Of a DNA stretch of 64,000 bases, positions 14,170-26,951 are shown one piece after another. The notes below the pieces were generated by a model, which made no database searches, had not been told where the DNA came from, and saw only the letters and a list, made by a program, of their open reading frames with translations. The position numbers were made by a program, and so were the translations under genes. How positions within the stretch are numbered: the stretch's first letter is position 1; each line of letters starts with the position of its first letter. Location: assembly GCA_017590115.1 (NCBI GenBank), contig JAGGNK010010225.1, positions 6,882,001 to 6,946,000 of the forward strand, in the 5' to 3' direction. The DNA is from Montifringilla adamsi (lineage: Eukaryota; Chordata; Aves; Passeriformes; Passeridae).

Positions 14170-14283
14170 GATTCACAACCATAATGTTTCTAGGTCTTTC
14201 TATTTAGAAATAGTTTAATGTTAAGAGATTCACAACTGTAATGTTTCTAGGTCTTTCTATTTAGAAATAGTTTAATGTTAAGA
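14170..14283. repeat. 57-bp tandem duplication, two copies
   Basis: Copy 1 is 14170-14226 and copy 2 is 14227-14283, directly abutting. The copies differ at two positions near their start (AACCATAATG against AACTGTAATG) and are otherwise identical. The unit resembles no known element and is most likely a local tandem duplication of moderate age. Confidence 0.95.
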
Positions 14284-14577
14284 GTCATGAAGGTGTTCTT
14301 ATTAAGGCAAATATTCTGGTTTTTACAGGTTCTAAGACTTTTGCATCAGCAGACACTGCTTCTGTCAGACTCCGTTCATTTGATAACATCTATGTTTCTA
14401 GAGTTTCTCAGCAAGTGAAACTAAGTCCATTCATAAACAGTTTAGCCCACAAACGTACAGTGAAAGATTTTTTTCAGATATGGGAATACTTCTTTCATAC
14501 TAAGTTAATATTGTGCATTAGAGTAAAACAATAAACTAAGTGTTGATCAGCTTAGGGTAGGGCACTAAGTATCCTTA

Positions 14578-14630
14578 TAACCTTGGGCAAGTTAATCTTT
14601 CTATGACTCAGCTTCTAAGATGTAAAATGG
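14578..14630 (+). mobile_element. MIR-like CORE-SINE fragment
   Basis: The string CCTTGGGCAAGTTAATCTTT, followed by ATGACTCAGCTTCTAAGATGTAAAATGG, matches the well-known central part of MIR: the CTTGGGCAAGTTA...CTC(A/T)G...TGTAAAATGG block. Only this central segment is recognisable, as usual for these very old tRNA-derived SINEs. It is inactive. Confidence 0.7.
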
Positions 14631-14953
14631 AAAAAAATCTTTATCTTACTGCATATCTTGCTTTTTTGGTGTTGGTTTAAACTCTTAGTTCAGTGGCTTC
14701 AAGGCTATCTCTTAACACTCATCTTGTAAATGGACAGTCTTGAAAGGTTTCTGCAGTCAGCACAGCTCACCTCTGTTCTGGGATGTGTCTGTGCTTTGCC
14801 ATCTGTTTTACATAGCAGGTAAGCATTAGCTTTGCTCCATTCTCAGACCTCACTAGACTATGGGAAGAGATAATAGTCAAACCTAAGATAATTCATATGC
14901 ATGGACAACTTTAAAAGATGATTAAATTTTATTTATAATATACATTGATCATT

Positions 14954-14974
14954 AAAAAAAAAAAAAAAAAAAAA
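14954..14974 (+). repeat. A21 homopolymer
   Basis: An uninterrupted run of 21 A. No retrotransposed gene or SINE body is recognisable directly upstream, so I treat it as a simple repeat and not a poly(A) tail. Confidence 0.9.
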
Positions 14975-15682
14975 GGAGAGGTTGGGACTCAGAGATCAAG
15001 CTTACATCATAATTCTGCTGTAACCGTAAATGTTGGGTGATATTGCAGTGTTCTGCCTTTTGCTGTGTGTTTATTTTCATAACTCTACTGAAATTTTAAA
15101 CTAAGGGAAAGCTATCATGTCCTCTCTCTAAATTTAATATATAACAGTGATTCAAGGAAAATCATTTAAATGTGGCATAAACCAAAAATTTTGGACAGTC
15201 CAGGACAAATCAGGCATCTGATAATTGCAACTGAAAAAGGAGAGACAGCAGAACGATGTGAAAAAGAGGCTCAAGAGAATTTCTAAAGCAGTACTTCAAA
15301 TGCATGTGAGAGGAAACAATGTTTTCCCAGTGATTAGGAGATGGGAATATTTTCAAATACTTTTGGTACCTATAACTAAGGGTTGTTTTCTATAAATGTT
15401 ACTCAAAAATTCTAAAATCTGTAGAGATGTTAATGAAGTTTCCTAACAGAAGAACTCAGTTTGTCCCAGCTATAAAAATTATGTCTTTTGAGAGTAACAT
15501 TTTTTTTTAAATTTGGTTTTGAAAAGAATCCGGCGCAGCTAAATTGCAGAATTTTTCAAATTTTGGTAAAATTGGAAAATTGTCCTATTCTAGACAAGGA
15601 CAAAAAAGTTTGTTCATTAACATTTTCATGTTGACCTATGACACAAAAGCCATTTCATATTAGTCAAGATACTATGCTTAAC

Positions 15683-15759
15683 AAGAAAAGAAAAGAAAAG
15701 AAAAGAAAAGAAAAGAAAAGAAAAGAAAAGAAAAGAAAAGAAAAGAAAAGAAAAGAAAA
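15683..15759 (+). repeat. (AAAAG)n microsatellite, about 15 units
   Basis: A perfect pentanucleotide array of about 77 bp, all purine on the plus strand, running into AAAAAGAG. Such tracts are length-unstable and may adopt non-B structure. Confidence 0.97.
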
Positions 15760-16694
15760 AGAGTTAACAGAGAAGTTACTCTAAATTAAAGTACCTTTTT
15801 ACTCTAAAATGTAATTTCTACCTCTGTAATAACTTTGTGTTTTTAAAATGTAAACATACTTTGAAAATTTCTAATCAGCAAAGTTTCTAAGCACAATATT
15901 CTGTAGTTTGTGAATTGCCACCTTTTGGTAAAAACAAAGTGGGGGAAAAAAATTGAACTGTTTAGCTCATTTCTCTCATCTTTCTGCACCTTCTGACCTA
16001 TACTTTTTATTCTCTGTTTCACCAAAGTTTCTCTTTAATGTTACTGTTTAAATGTAAACTTATAATCTAGTTGATGCTATCCCTAATTTTGTCACTACAG
16101 GGATATAAATTTCATGATGCTTCCTCTTAGAAGGCAGGGAGGATCAGGAGAAGCTTCTTGTAGAATCACTGCTGGTCTTCCCTAACAGTTTTTATTACTC
16201 TCCTAAATGCTTGAAAATAGTAGGGAATATAAAATAATACCAAAAACTAAGGAACATCTCATGGATTTAAGTTGATTTAGATAAATGTTCTCTCAGCTAA
16301 AGAGCTCCTGATATGAATTTACTAATTAACCAACTGAAAGTATGAGAAAATGAAAGTCTCTCACACTGTCCCTGGGGGAAGACGATCAACAAAAAGAGGC
16401 AACGTACGAAGTGTGCCATAGGTGTGGTATGCTTGCAGGTGCACTTCATACATTCATAACACCTGGGAAGGCAATTCCCATAATTTTCTTTTTGGAATGA
16501 TTCTCAAAGTATTTGTGGTTAAAAGTACCCACAAACTTTGTGAGAGACACAGAGTGGGAAATTTGAGCTTTGACAGCTGATGGTCAGTCGCTACAAAGTC
16601 AGTATGTTGCACATTGCTCAGTGAGTATCTGAAGTCTGAATTAAAAAACTGAGGCTTGGGGTTGACTCCTGTTCTTGTTAATTCAAGTTCCAGT

Positions 16695-16716
16695 AAAAAA
16701 AAAAAAAAAAAAAAAA
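16695..16716 (+). repeat. A22 homopolymer
   Basis: An uninterrupted run of 22 A. It causes the poly-F stretch in the overlapping minus-strand open frame, which is one reason that frame is dismissed. Confidence 0.9.
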
Positions 16717-19700
16717 CAACCAAACCGCTTCTTATTCTCTTATGGTTTTGGTTCTGATAATGCAGGGATGAAGTGCACAGTGTTCTGCTGTCATTTAAGA
16801 AACACACGCCATTTCTACTTTTCTTTCTTCTCCTTTTTCATTTTGATGGAGATTTACTTTGCAGTCCTCAAATCTGCAAGCAGTAAAAAAAGAAGCACTA
16901 CACCAACTTGTTTATCACAGTTATCAGTGCACTTGTTTGTGTGAGATTTCCTGTGTTAACAGAAGCGAAACATACCATAATGGGTGACAAATATATGTTT
17001 TGAAATTTGTGCAAGTGGGATTACTACTTATATTTTGTGCAGCTTAAGTTACTATGCTGTTGGAAAGAAAACACTGAGGAATCCAAATCTAAAGTGAAAC
17101 AACGTGCCTATCAATATAGCCAACTTTTCACCACAACTAATTTAATTGAGGACAAAAGGAACACATTTAGACAGCTGCAACTGCATGATAAAAATCCATT
17201 AGCTTTGAGAAGAGGTCAAAGATGTTCTTCAATAACTTCAGAGGAAAATATCTTAAACTTGTAGTTTAACAGCAGAACAACAAAATAAACTAACTTCAGG
17301 AATTATTTTAACCTATTGTCTGGGAATCAAGCAGTCTTTTTTCTTCTCTAATATCTCTGTATACTCACCAACAAATCCAGCATATTTCCCAAATACATAC
17401 AACATTCTCCCTACTCTAAGTGGTTTCAATAAATGTATAATTTTTAATGCCATAGATTTATTTATTTTTAAGTGCTTGAATACTTTTTTTTCAAGTAAAT
17501 GTTTTCTAAAAGTGCTTATGTCTAATAATTTTTATGAGAAGAGGTTTGCCATCCCACCTGCATTGCTTTCAGTGCACAGCAGAAGGACACTTTCCACTTG
17601 AAAGTCACCCTGACCTGAATGTCAGCAGCCTTCTGTCCCATACATCACATATTATTTAACAGTGCCTCCACAATATTTTGCCACTTAGCTTTTTGCTTCC
17701 ATTACCAAATTCCCTTATGATTACTTCCTTTTAGGTTTAGCTGGGCTTGTTTGATCTACCACACACAGAAAAGGCTTTCCTAATACAGGCTGAAAAACCC
17801 CTGTTAATCACCTGCACATAGCCGCCCAAGGATTTAATCTTCAAGAGAGAATTTGGGAGCAAAGTATCCTTCTTAGCTGACTACTTCTAACCAAAAACTT
17901 TCTAAGTTAAATCAGTGACAGCAAAGTCAAAAGTCATTGCAGGTTTCTTCGCTAATCATCTGTGAAATAAATAAATAAAATTTTCTCAGACTTAAAAAAT
18001 ACCTTAAGCCAGATTTTCTATTTTAGACATGAATGCCTCATACATTCTTGCAAATGTATGATATATGCATGCAAATCAGATCTTTACATCTGCCTACTTC
18101 AGGGTGTAGATATTTCTCTGTATATGTGCAAATAAGCAAATATCTCTGACTAAAATTGAAAAACAAGTAAATGAAAAAGATATCTATGTCCTTACATCTG
18201 AAGTGAATAGTTTTATACACGTTATCACCTGTCTACTGGCCAACATTAAAAAATCGGTTTGTGGATTTTAAGCTAGGACTGAGGATTTATGTGGGGAAGT
18301 TCCTAAGTCTGGCTGTGTTGTTGGGGCTCTAGACCACATGAGCAAAAGGGAATTTTGACTGCTTTGTCCAAGAGAGAATTCAGATCTGTGGTACCAGACT
18401 AAAAACCAACAGCACCAAACAGCAAATAAAAGCAGACTTGTTCTGATCTGTGAATTAGATCACATTCTTTTCTGGACAGAATAATTATGTGAAAAGCCTA
18501 AAGATGTAGCCATAATACATAGGGGCAGTCAGGGTACTCAGAAAATAGAATTAAATATTTCATAAAATTTTGAGTTTTCAGAATTTTTCTTAATGAAAAT
18601 TCTGAGAAAAACTATACCCTGAAATGGGAATAGAAAAATCATCTGTGCATGACAAGTGAGTGGACAAGTGCACACAAAGCTACGGAATCAGTATTTCATT
18701 TTCTCCAATAATTGCTTATACTAATTATATCACCTGTTAATATCAAGTAAATCACTGCCCAACAAAAACCTCCTTGTAAGGTATTTTCAAAAGACAGTTC
18801 TGCTTCCTTTAAGACTTTCACTGCCAGTCAAAACATTACCAAAAGGAAATAAGTTCTCCCATCAAATTTGTGAGAAAAAGGAAGAAGATGACTCTCTTTT
18901 CCCTTTATAAAATGCAATCTTAACAGTGGAAATTGCAAATATTATTTCTGTGGAACTCAGTAGCCTTTCATTTCAGATAGTCTTGTCCTATTGCTGTCTG
19001 CTTCTTCTCTCTTGTTAGTAGTCCCTTAGCCCAGAAGAAATGACATTGAAAAGGTAATAGAAATTAAAATCAATTTTCAAAACATTTGAATAGTAAAAAT
19101 GGCATTTGAACAGCAATACAAATAGAAAAATGCTTCTGAGATCTATCTAATTGTGGTAAAGGCTTTTTAATGAGAAATGGTATGTCTCTGCGCTGTTTCA
19201 TAATTCACTGTGCCATTCTCAATGCCTCTATAGTTTAAATACAATAAAATTTTAGTAGGATTTTGAATGCTCCCCAAGTTAACAGGTAAGTCAATTTAAT
19301 GCCGTAAAAATAGATGTAACTCCAGAGATTTTAAATAGTTTAATCAGGTGTAACCGTTTCTTCTAAAGTTCTGTGATATTTTCTATCATGCTGAAAAGCA
19401 CTACAGCATAGCCAAGTGTGTGGCTACAGGCACCTGCAATGACTGATTGCATTTCATGTGCCTGTTGCTGAGCAGTGAAGTCATTCTGCACAAGCCAACA
19501 CAAGCTTGGGAATGTCTGCAGAACCTCTGCACTAACAAAAAAAACTGCTCAGGTTTGGCTTTTGTGATTGTCCTACAGCAAACCTACATAATTCCAATGG
19601 GAAAGGGAATAGACTTTCTATTTTTAGGTAACTTCTAGGCAAAAATACCACTCTCATGCATACAGCTGAAAGTTTGTCACTGATTTAACATGCACACCCA

Positions 19701-22419
19701 CAAAAAAACAGACTTATTAATGTTTTGATTTGGAGAGGAAAACCTTGATCCATTCATCCTGCCCACCTGTCATGGAACTACCACAAGCCCCTTTATCAGC
19801 CCCTTTATCAGCTTTATCGGCTGCCTGCCTGTGCTGATAGGCAATAGAAAAATTAGACTTTTAAACCATTTTTTCATTTACCCTGCAATATGTTTTGCAG
19901 CAGGCAGGAGTTACCACCAGTGCTGCTCCAGTCCTTAGGCCATACTCGCTGTTCAAGGCTCACAAAATACAGATCTGTTTAGGGCTTTTTTCTCTTTCAA
20001 ATTTAATGACTTTCTGTTTATTTTATATTTTATTGTGCACCCTCCTACATCCCCACCCACTATTTACCCCATGTGGTAACACAGCAGAAAAACAAGGTTT
20101 GATCTTGTCCTGGGAATTTATTTTATGTTATTACGAGTTTGCATTTATTAACTGAGTCCTGGGGGAGATATGGCATTGACAGTATTTGTGATTTTATTGT
20201 AAGTTTCACAATAATTAGCCCTCTTATTTTGTGGGGGGAAAAAAATAGAAAAAACAAAAAGGGGAAAAAACAAAGAGAGTGAGCTTGGGGATGATAACAT
20301 CTTAAATTCTGGAAGGTTAGAATACATGTGTACATTTCCCCAAAAGCAGATATATTGCTTTGAAAATCATGCAACTTTTTAAGCTGATCTCATTACTTAA
20401 AAGCCTCACTTGTGATTTTGAACACTTGTGTGGCAATATAGGGTAGTTTAGTAGAAATTGCCTGGGGTTTATTTCTTTCCAGTGGTGATAAAATAGAGTA
20501 GAAGGATACAAGCAGTAAAGTTAATCTGATTCCTTTTGGAAGCCTATTTTTTTTTCTTTATTTTCCTTATAATTCATTGTTTAATCCTGTTCTAATAGAT
20601 TTTTTTCCTTTCATTTGCAACATAAATGAAGGTAGGATGTTAAAGTAATCTTTCCAGAAACGAAATCCATGAAAAAAATTTTACTTCTTGCTTTGAGTTG
20701 CTCCAACTTTCCTATTCAAGCTTGGAAAGCTCTAGGTTTACTAGGCACTAAAGCTTCATTATCTATACTGAATTAAAGTTAGCCTTGCTTTTGAAAGGTC
20801 ACTATACAAAATGGTGGATAGCCATATTTTTAGTCATACTGTTACCTCTTCAGCTTCACATTTAGAATTTTTTGCCTTTACCTCAACATATTACCTTAAC
20901 TACCTTTGATGAAACAATTTTCCAGCTGCTGTTTCTTTGCTTCTTTGAAAAAAAAAATGGGGCTTGATTGGCATTTGTAAAGGAAGGTAGATTTCAAAAA
21001 ATGTTTAAAGACTGAAAATGTCTGTTATGTAACTAAAAAAATCTAAAAATGGAAACAGTTTTTAGTTATTAATATGGAATTTTTAGAGCATGAAACAAAT
21101 GGATCCTATCATGCATGAATCAGTATGAACTACTGAACATACCTTTTTATTCATTGCTGCATAAATATTCTGTGACTGATTATGATTTGTAATGAATTAA
21201 AGAAAAAATATCAAATGGTTATAGAAATAGAAATGGATACCCTGACCTACTGGTAAGTCTTGTTTGTATTGTCATGACATTCCCTGATAGCAATAAGATG
21301 AGAGGAGTGGACAGTGATAATAATGTATTAGTACTGTGGCTTGGTGAAAACTACAAGTTTGACAGAACACCTAGAAAATACCATTTATCTTTTCTAAAAG
21401 ATTTACCCATGCCTGTTTGGATAGTATTTACACACAATCACATTTGTAAGTTTTGTCTTGATAGCTGAAGTGATGGGAAAGTAAATAAGAAAGGAAACCT
21501 ATAAGGACAAGCCCAACACACTCCGTATCAGCTGCACAGAGCATAAGTGTAACACATCCACTGAGTATCTCCATGGGACCTGCCTACACTGCTCTGTCAA
21601 CGCTCTTCTGAGAGCCAAGATCAGCCTTAGACATAAGCTAAGGGAAAGTGCCCCAGGGTGAAGGGACCTTGTCTGTATCTATGCTGCTTGACCCAGGCAC
21701 GGGTTGCTTCAGACATGCTGATTATTCAACAAGCCTCTCTGGCACCCCTGAGAAATCTCAGGTAGCCCTTGAGTTGTGCCCCACTTGCAAAGCCCTCAGG
21801 CTGTTTGCCCTAAGTAATTGTCTGCCTCTCACCATTACCTACCAGCTCTTCTGTTTATCAGGAAAATGTGGGAAGGAAGGAGAGAACATGAATCCAGACC
21901 CCTAGGCTATTACCCTTCACCAGTCTCCAAAGAACTGTCTATACCTGTATCTGGCAGCATGCAATAAAACAGCAGAACAAGTACCTGCCCCACAGGCTTA
22001 GCCTGCCTGAATCCCTCACTGAACACGATGGCCTTTCCCACTGGAGAGGGGACAGCCAACATATCCCACAGTCACCCTCCATCACTCCCTGCCTGAGCAT
22101 TCTCTGGAAGAAAGCTCTGCAACTTGCTCTTTGAACTGCAAAGCCTACTAGACTCCTCAAGGGAGAGATAGAAAATCCTCATAGAGCTTTTTTGGAGGAA
22201 AAAAAGTGTGAATTATAGGCAAGGTACCTGCAAGAGCACCAAGTCAGAAGATAAGCTGCTGATTGTGTGAAATTGTGTCAGCGTGGCCACTCAGATTTAA
22301 AAGAGGGAGGATGAGGAAAGTGGGTAGGATGATATGACACAAGGTTATATCAATTTCAATTTCAGTTTCTCAACTATTAATAACTGCTCTTCTCTCTCAG
22401 CACATCCCTGGCTTTGGAT

Positions 22420-23110
22420 GCAGGGGGGCCTCTTACCATGTCAGAAGTGATGCACCTGAGCACACCTCCCCTGGGTTTGGGAAAAACTGGATGCTAAGCC
22501 CAGGCTGACCACCCACACCAGGGGCTTGTGGCTGGCCACCAGCGAGCGGGGAAATGTCTGCCCGCCCAGCTGGGCCTGCTGCTGTGATCCATCACCAGCT
22601 GGTGCAGACGCCTGCGAGGGAAGGTGTTGCCAGGTGGAATGGGGCCATCCAGCAACAGGGCAGGGGGCAGGCAAGGGTGTGGAGGGTGAGGAGAGCCCAC
22701 CCCTCCTCAAGGCCAGAGGACAGGCTCTGTCTGCATGGCTGTCCCTTCTTGCCTCCGGCTGTGTTCAGTCACAAGCATAGGCTGTCCGCATGAACCATCA
22801 GGAGAGTTCCCTGCGAGTGGGTGTGCAGGCCATCCTGCCCTGTACATAGGCTGGCAATACCAACAGCTGGATAAATCTCCAATGTAAGCATTTTTATGAG
22901 GCATTTTTGTGAGCATCTTATGCTTTCTGGGCTGTGAAGTAACCGACCCCACTCTGTAGGGCAGGTGACAGCATCCTCAGGCGGGGGTTGATCCAGGGAA
23001 AGAGAGGAGAGCGCTTCTCCAAAGCACCTCAGCCACATGGTGCTGAAAATGTCCTCAGGACCACGGAAGACTGAGGGGAAGGACACCCAGGACCAAGGGC
23101 AGCAAGACAG
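22420..23110. other. GC-richer patch, nature unknown
   Basis: This block is markedly richer in GC and CpG than its surroundings. Several CpG dinucleotides occur at about 22,541-22,620, with more near 22,756-22,815 and 22,943-23,065. Overlapping open frames exist on both strands (22526-22780 plus, 22769-23086 minus, 22441-22710 minus), which is what GC-rich non-coding DNA produces. None shows a domain, and no consistent codon pattern or splice borders stand out. It could be a decayed unknown repeat, an LTR lacking recognisable ends, or a regulatory element. Confidence 0.4.
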
Positions 23111-26100
23111 CTAGGCAGCTTGGCATCAATGGGCTGACTGGGTTAATCTACACAATACAGAGGTAACCACAGAAATGAAGGTATTAAACAAGAAGTGTGG
23201 AGGCGTTAATTTTTTGTGAGTATGCACAGACGTTGTGAGAAAATATTTTCTCTTTCAACGATGGGTAAAAAAGCAACATAGCAGGTACCATAGAACTGTA
23301 TACAAAGTTTCCTTATTCTTTTACCCACTGACAACTTTACATATGTAACATAATATGGTGTATGTGCTTGCAAAACATATATTTACATCATTAGTCATTC
23401 ACAGAATAATGAATTAATTAACATCAGAATATTTCTGATATCAAGATGAAGCAGTCCTGTTTGTGTTATACGTTAAAAGGGAAATGCATAGGTCAGAAAT
23501 TATATTAGTCTCCTAGTTTCACACATAGATTAAAATTTCAAAACTTTGTGGCAAAATCTCACTGCCTCAAAAGAAAGGGATAGAATTCCCCCTTAACTAG
23601 TCTCATTTATCTTTTGCTGGTTTTTTATGAGTATCCTACTGTTATCTACAGCGCACCCAGCACCACCACCAAAATTCAGACCTTGGAGTGTCTATTGTGA
23701 TTCCTCTGTTAAAAAATATAGAAGTGGAAGTGGAAGAGGAAAAGATGATAAATAGCACTTTTCTACCACCGAGAGTGAAAGGAAGCACCCATGATCTATG
23801 CATTTCTACAGTAAGAAAAGCGTGGCACATATAGAACTCCACAGTGCTCCATGCAAATATTCCTGTGTAGTCAACCACCCTAGCTGTGACACCATGCCAC
23901 TGTTTTGGGGTTTTTTTTTCCAAACCTTCTGTAGAGAAGTTTCTTTAGTGCAGCATATTAACAGTAGCCATCAATTCTTCTGCTCAGGCTGAACTCTTGG
24001 AAATTAGTAACTTGGGAAAAAATAAAACCCTGCCAAACAAAGAAATCTGGTGGTACACTTAACAAAATATAGTAGAACTTTTTTGCAAATCAAAGAAATG
24101 CAATCGCAATTGCTAATGAAACCCTAAAAGGAACGTTTTTAGAGTGATAGGCAGAGCAAGTCTAGAAAAGGAAACAGAGAGACAGGAAATGAGCACAAGT
24201 GTTGGTTTCTCTTGGCTTATGATCAGGGTATTTAAAGAAATGTTTTCTTTCCTGAAAGTCAAGAGGAAGAAAAAATACGGAGACAAACTAAGTCAGTTCA
24301 GACAAGGCCTTTAGAGCATCATTTGCTCTGAAACATATGGCATGTTAGAGTGCTGCTATCTTGAAGTAGCTAGATGAACCCTAGACTTTTTCCCTCTACC
24401 TAGCTGTTATCTTAGCTGGATATGTTTTTTGTAGGGACAACACAGCCCAGTATTATATGTGTGAATGATGTGAGCCTTCATACCTGTATCTAGGTGGATT
24501 TAGAGCATTAGGATTAAGGTAAGTAGGTTAGAAAAAGTAAGCTGAGTTTTGCCCCAAAGTGTTTCCTTAATCATATCTTTCTGAAACAAACTATTTAATT
24601 GACTGACTTAAATAAAATCAAGGTTTTAAAATCTCACTGGAAACTAAGTGTTAAAGACTACAAAACTGAATTACTTTAAGTGCCCAAATGTGGAATTAGT
24701 TAAAAAACTTCAGGAGAGATACATTTTTCTACGTCTTCTTGATAGAAATCTATTTTCAAATTAAACACAGATATTCTTATCCTGTATAAAAGATGATACT
24801 GCCTTATACTGCCTTTTCATTTAGATACCATGTGTTTATCTTACTTTTCAAATTCTAACCTGAATTCATGAATACTATGAAGGAAAATCTTACAGATTTA
24901 TAAATTTCCCTGAATCAGCTTTTTCACTATTCCCAAGTAAATGCATTGTATTTGTCACGACTTCAAATTATTACTGCGTGTTTGTTAAGGGTATTTGTTC
25001 TCATACCTTTGTTTATCTAGACACCCATCTTTGTCTATCTGGACACCTAGAATTATATACTTGGGGTTTTGTTCAGAATTAAGGGATACATGCTACGTGC
25101 CTCTTTTGACTGGAGTTCAGTAATCTCCTGAAGTTCCCAGTTCTGATTTCCCTATCTTTACTCCAACAATTAATCTTGCTCTTAGTCCTGATGGTTAGTC
25201 ATCACCTAACTTAAAGCACTTTTATGTTATTGGAGCCAAATCTAAGTGATGGGCTGTCTTTAACACCAAATCCTGACCTTACAGCCCACCTTTCCTTTCC
25301 CTGCTCTGTATATCCTGAAGAACTATTTTTGCCTAAAGATTCTGCCTTTGAGGCAGATAAAGATCCAAACAACCGCAGAAAGCTTTGTAATGAATGCCAA
25401 CACCTTGAACTACACTCAGGAACTAATTAGCAGTTGATGTAGTAACAAGTCAGGAAGCTGTTAATTCACACTAAAAAAAAAAGTCAAGTTTTCTTGAGTA
25501 ATTCATTGTCAACACACTCATTTAGACAGATGTTTACAACTGGCACACATACACAGTATGTACGTACACACATCTGTCAGGGGCTGTATATATACACATG
25601 CTGAAGTTTACAGGTGATACTATCTCACTAAAGTACAACAATGTACCATTTTTTGAGTAGGACAGTTCGTGGTTTAAGAAAGTAGCACATATTTGACTGG
25701 GAAAGATGTAGAGGCAACAGACCCAGTCATTACTAGAATTCTGGAGGGATGACTGCTTGCATGTAGTTGAGGAACACACCTGCTCAAGGTCACAAATCCA
25801 GTCTTTATTCCCAGCAACCAAAGGGAGTCAGTCTTCCCTCACAACTCTTTGAGAAGTGATCCTCTCCATGAGAAGTGCATGCCAAATGATATGGAGATAA
25901 TACATAACAGGATTTACTGCATTAGTATAAAAAATAGAGATTGGTCATGTGTTCTCATAACACTCCCAGTAGGTTATGTAGGTTCACCGTGCTGTAGTGC
26001 TTCACTTATAGCATTTTTCCTGGTTATAATTTCATCTAGAACACAGGAGTGTTTTTTATAGGTCCCAGGCACTGTAGCTGGTCTCCCCAAGTTGTTCTGC

Positions 26101-26930
26101 TCTGCTGCCATGCTCCCTGCTGTTTCATAGGCCCTGGGAGTTTCTGTGTACAGTGCTCCAATTTCCATTCAGAAGTTTATGCAGTTGCATGGCTTAGGAT
26201 CAAGACAGATGTTTCTCTTTTTCCTTCAGCTGTGCTAGCACCATTTTCAAAGAGTAGTTGAGTAACATGGACAGAACACCAGTGAATGTCACAGTCTCCC
26301 TAAACAGATATAAACAAATTGGCACCAACAAATATACAATCATGTGATGATAGCCTATGCCTCAGGACACTGAGGGCTTACAAGATCACTGAAAACACAT
26401 TCCTCCTCCTCCTCCTCTTATCAAAAATTGATATATTGCTTTCAGATCCAGGCAGCAAAATCTGTCTAGTGCTACAGGTAATAAGTCACAGGTCTTTAGG
26501 ATGTCAAAAGCCAACTTTCTAAAACTGTGCTGGGTTTCTCCTGGAATAGTACTAGCAAAAATCTATGTATGAGTTCCCCTCTGCATGAAGAATCACAGGA
26601 AAAGCTCTCAAGAAATGTTTTGCTACTTAACAGTGGGTAGCCTGCTGGTTTTTTTTGCTGAGGGCAGATAAATCACCACATTTTTTTAGCAGCAATGAAA
26701 ACAATTCTGAACACTGTTTTCCTACATCATAAAATCCAGCAGAGATGTAGTTATGAAAGTGTTCATATAGTTAGGGTTATATAATTATGCTGTAACCACT
26801 GTTCCAACACAGATCTGTTACCTTCCATCCCTTACAATTAAGATACATAGGTGATTTACTGTATTGCATGACTTGATTAATCATTACTAGTTTACTATTC
26901 ATATGGATGTTCTAAAAAGTTAAAAGAACC

Positions 26931-26951
26931 TTTTTTTTTTTTTTTTTTTTT
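26931..26951. repeat. T21 homopolymer
   Basis: An uninterrupted run of 21 T. No element body is recognised on either side. Confidence 0.9.

Larger units (their letters stand above)
14632..22419. other. Gene-free AT-rich sequence with simple repeats
   Basis: No gene is seen. The stretch contains A runs at 14954-14974 and 16695-16716, the (AAAAG)n array at 15683-15759, and a 12-bp AGCCCCTTTATC tandem pair at 19786-19809. Open frames such as 16454-16807 minus (117 codons) run through a poly-A/T tract and are chance. The last kilobase (about 21,500-22,160) is a little richer in GC but has no recognised content. Confidence 0.65.

Noticed and set aside
14954..14974. Poly(A) tail of a processed pseudogene
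   Set aside because: The upstream sequence has no coding remnant and no target-site duplication that I could find. The same applies to the A runs at 16695, 43500 and 54103.
25775..25820. Additional MIR fragment (CTGCTCAAGGTCACAAATCC)
   Set aside because: The word matches the MIR centre, but too little flanking sequence agrees to claim an element. The same holds for 28,850-28,895.
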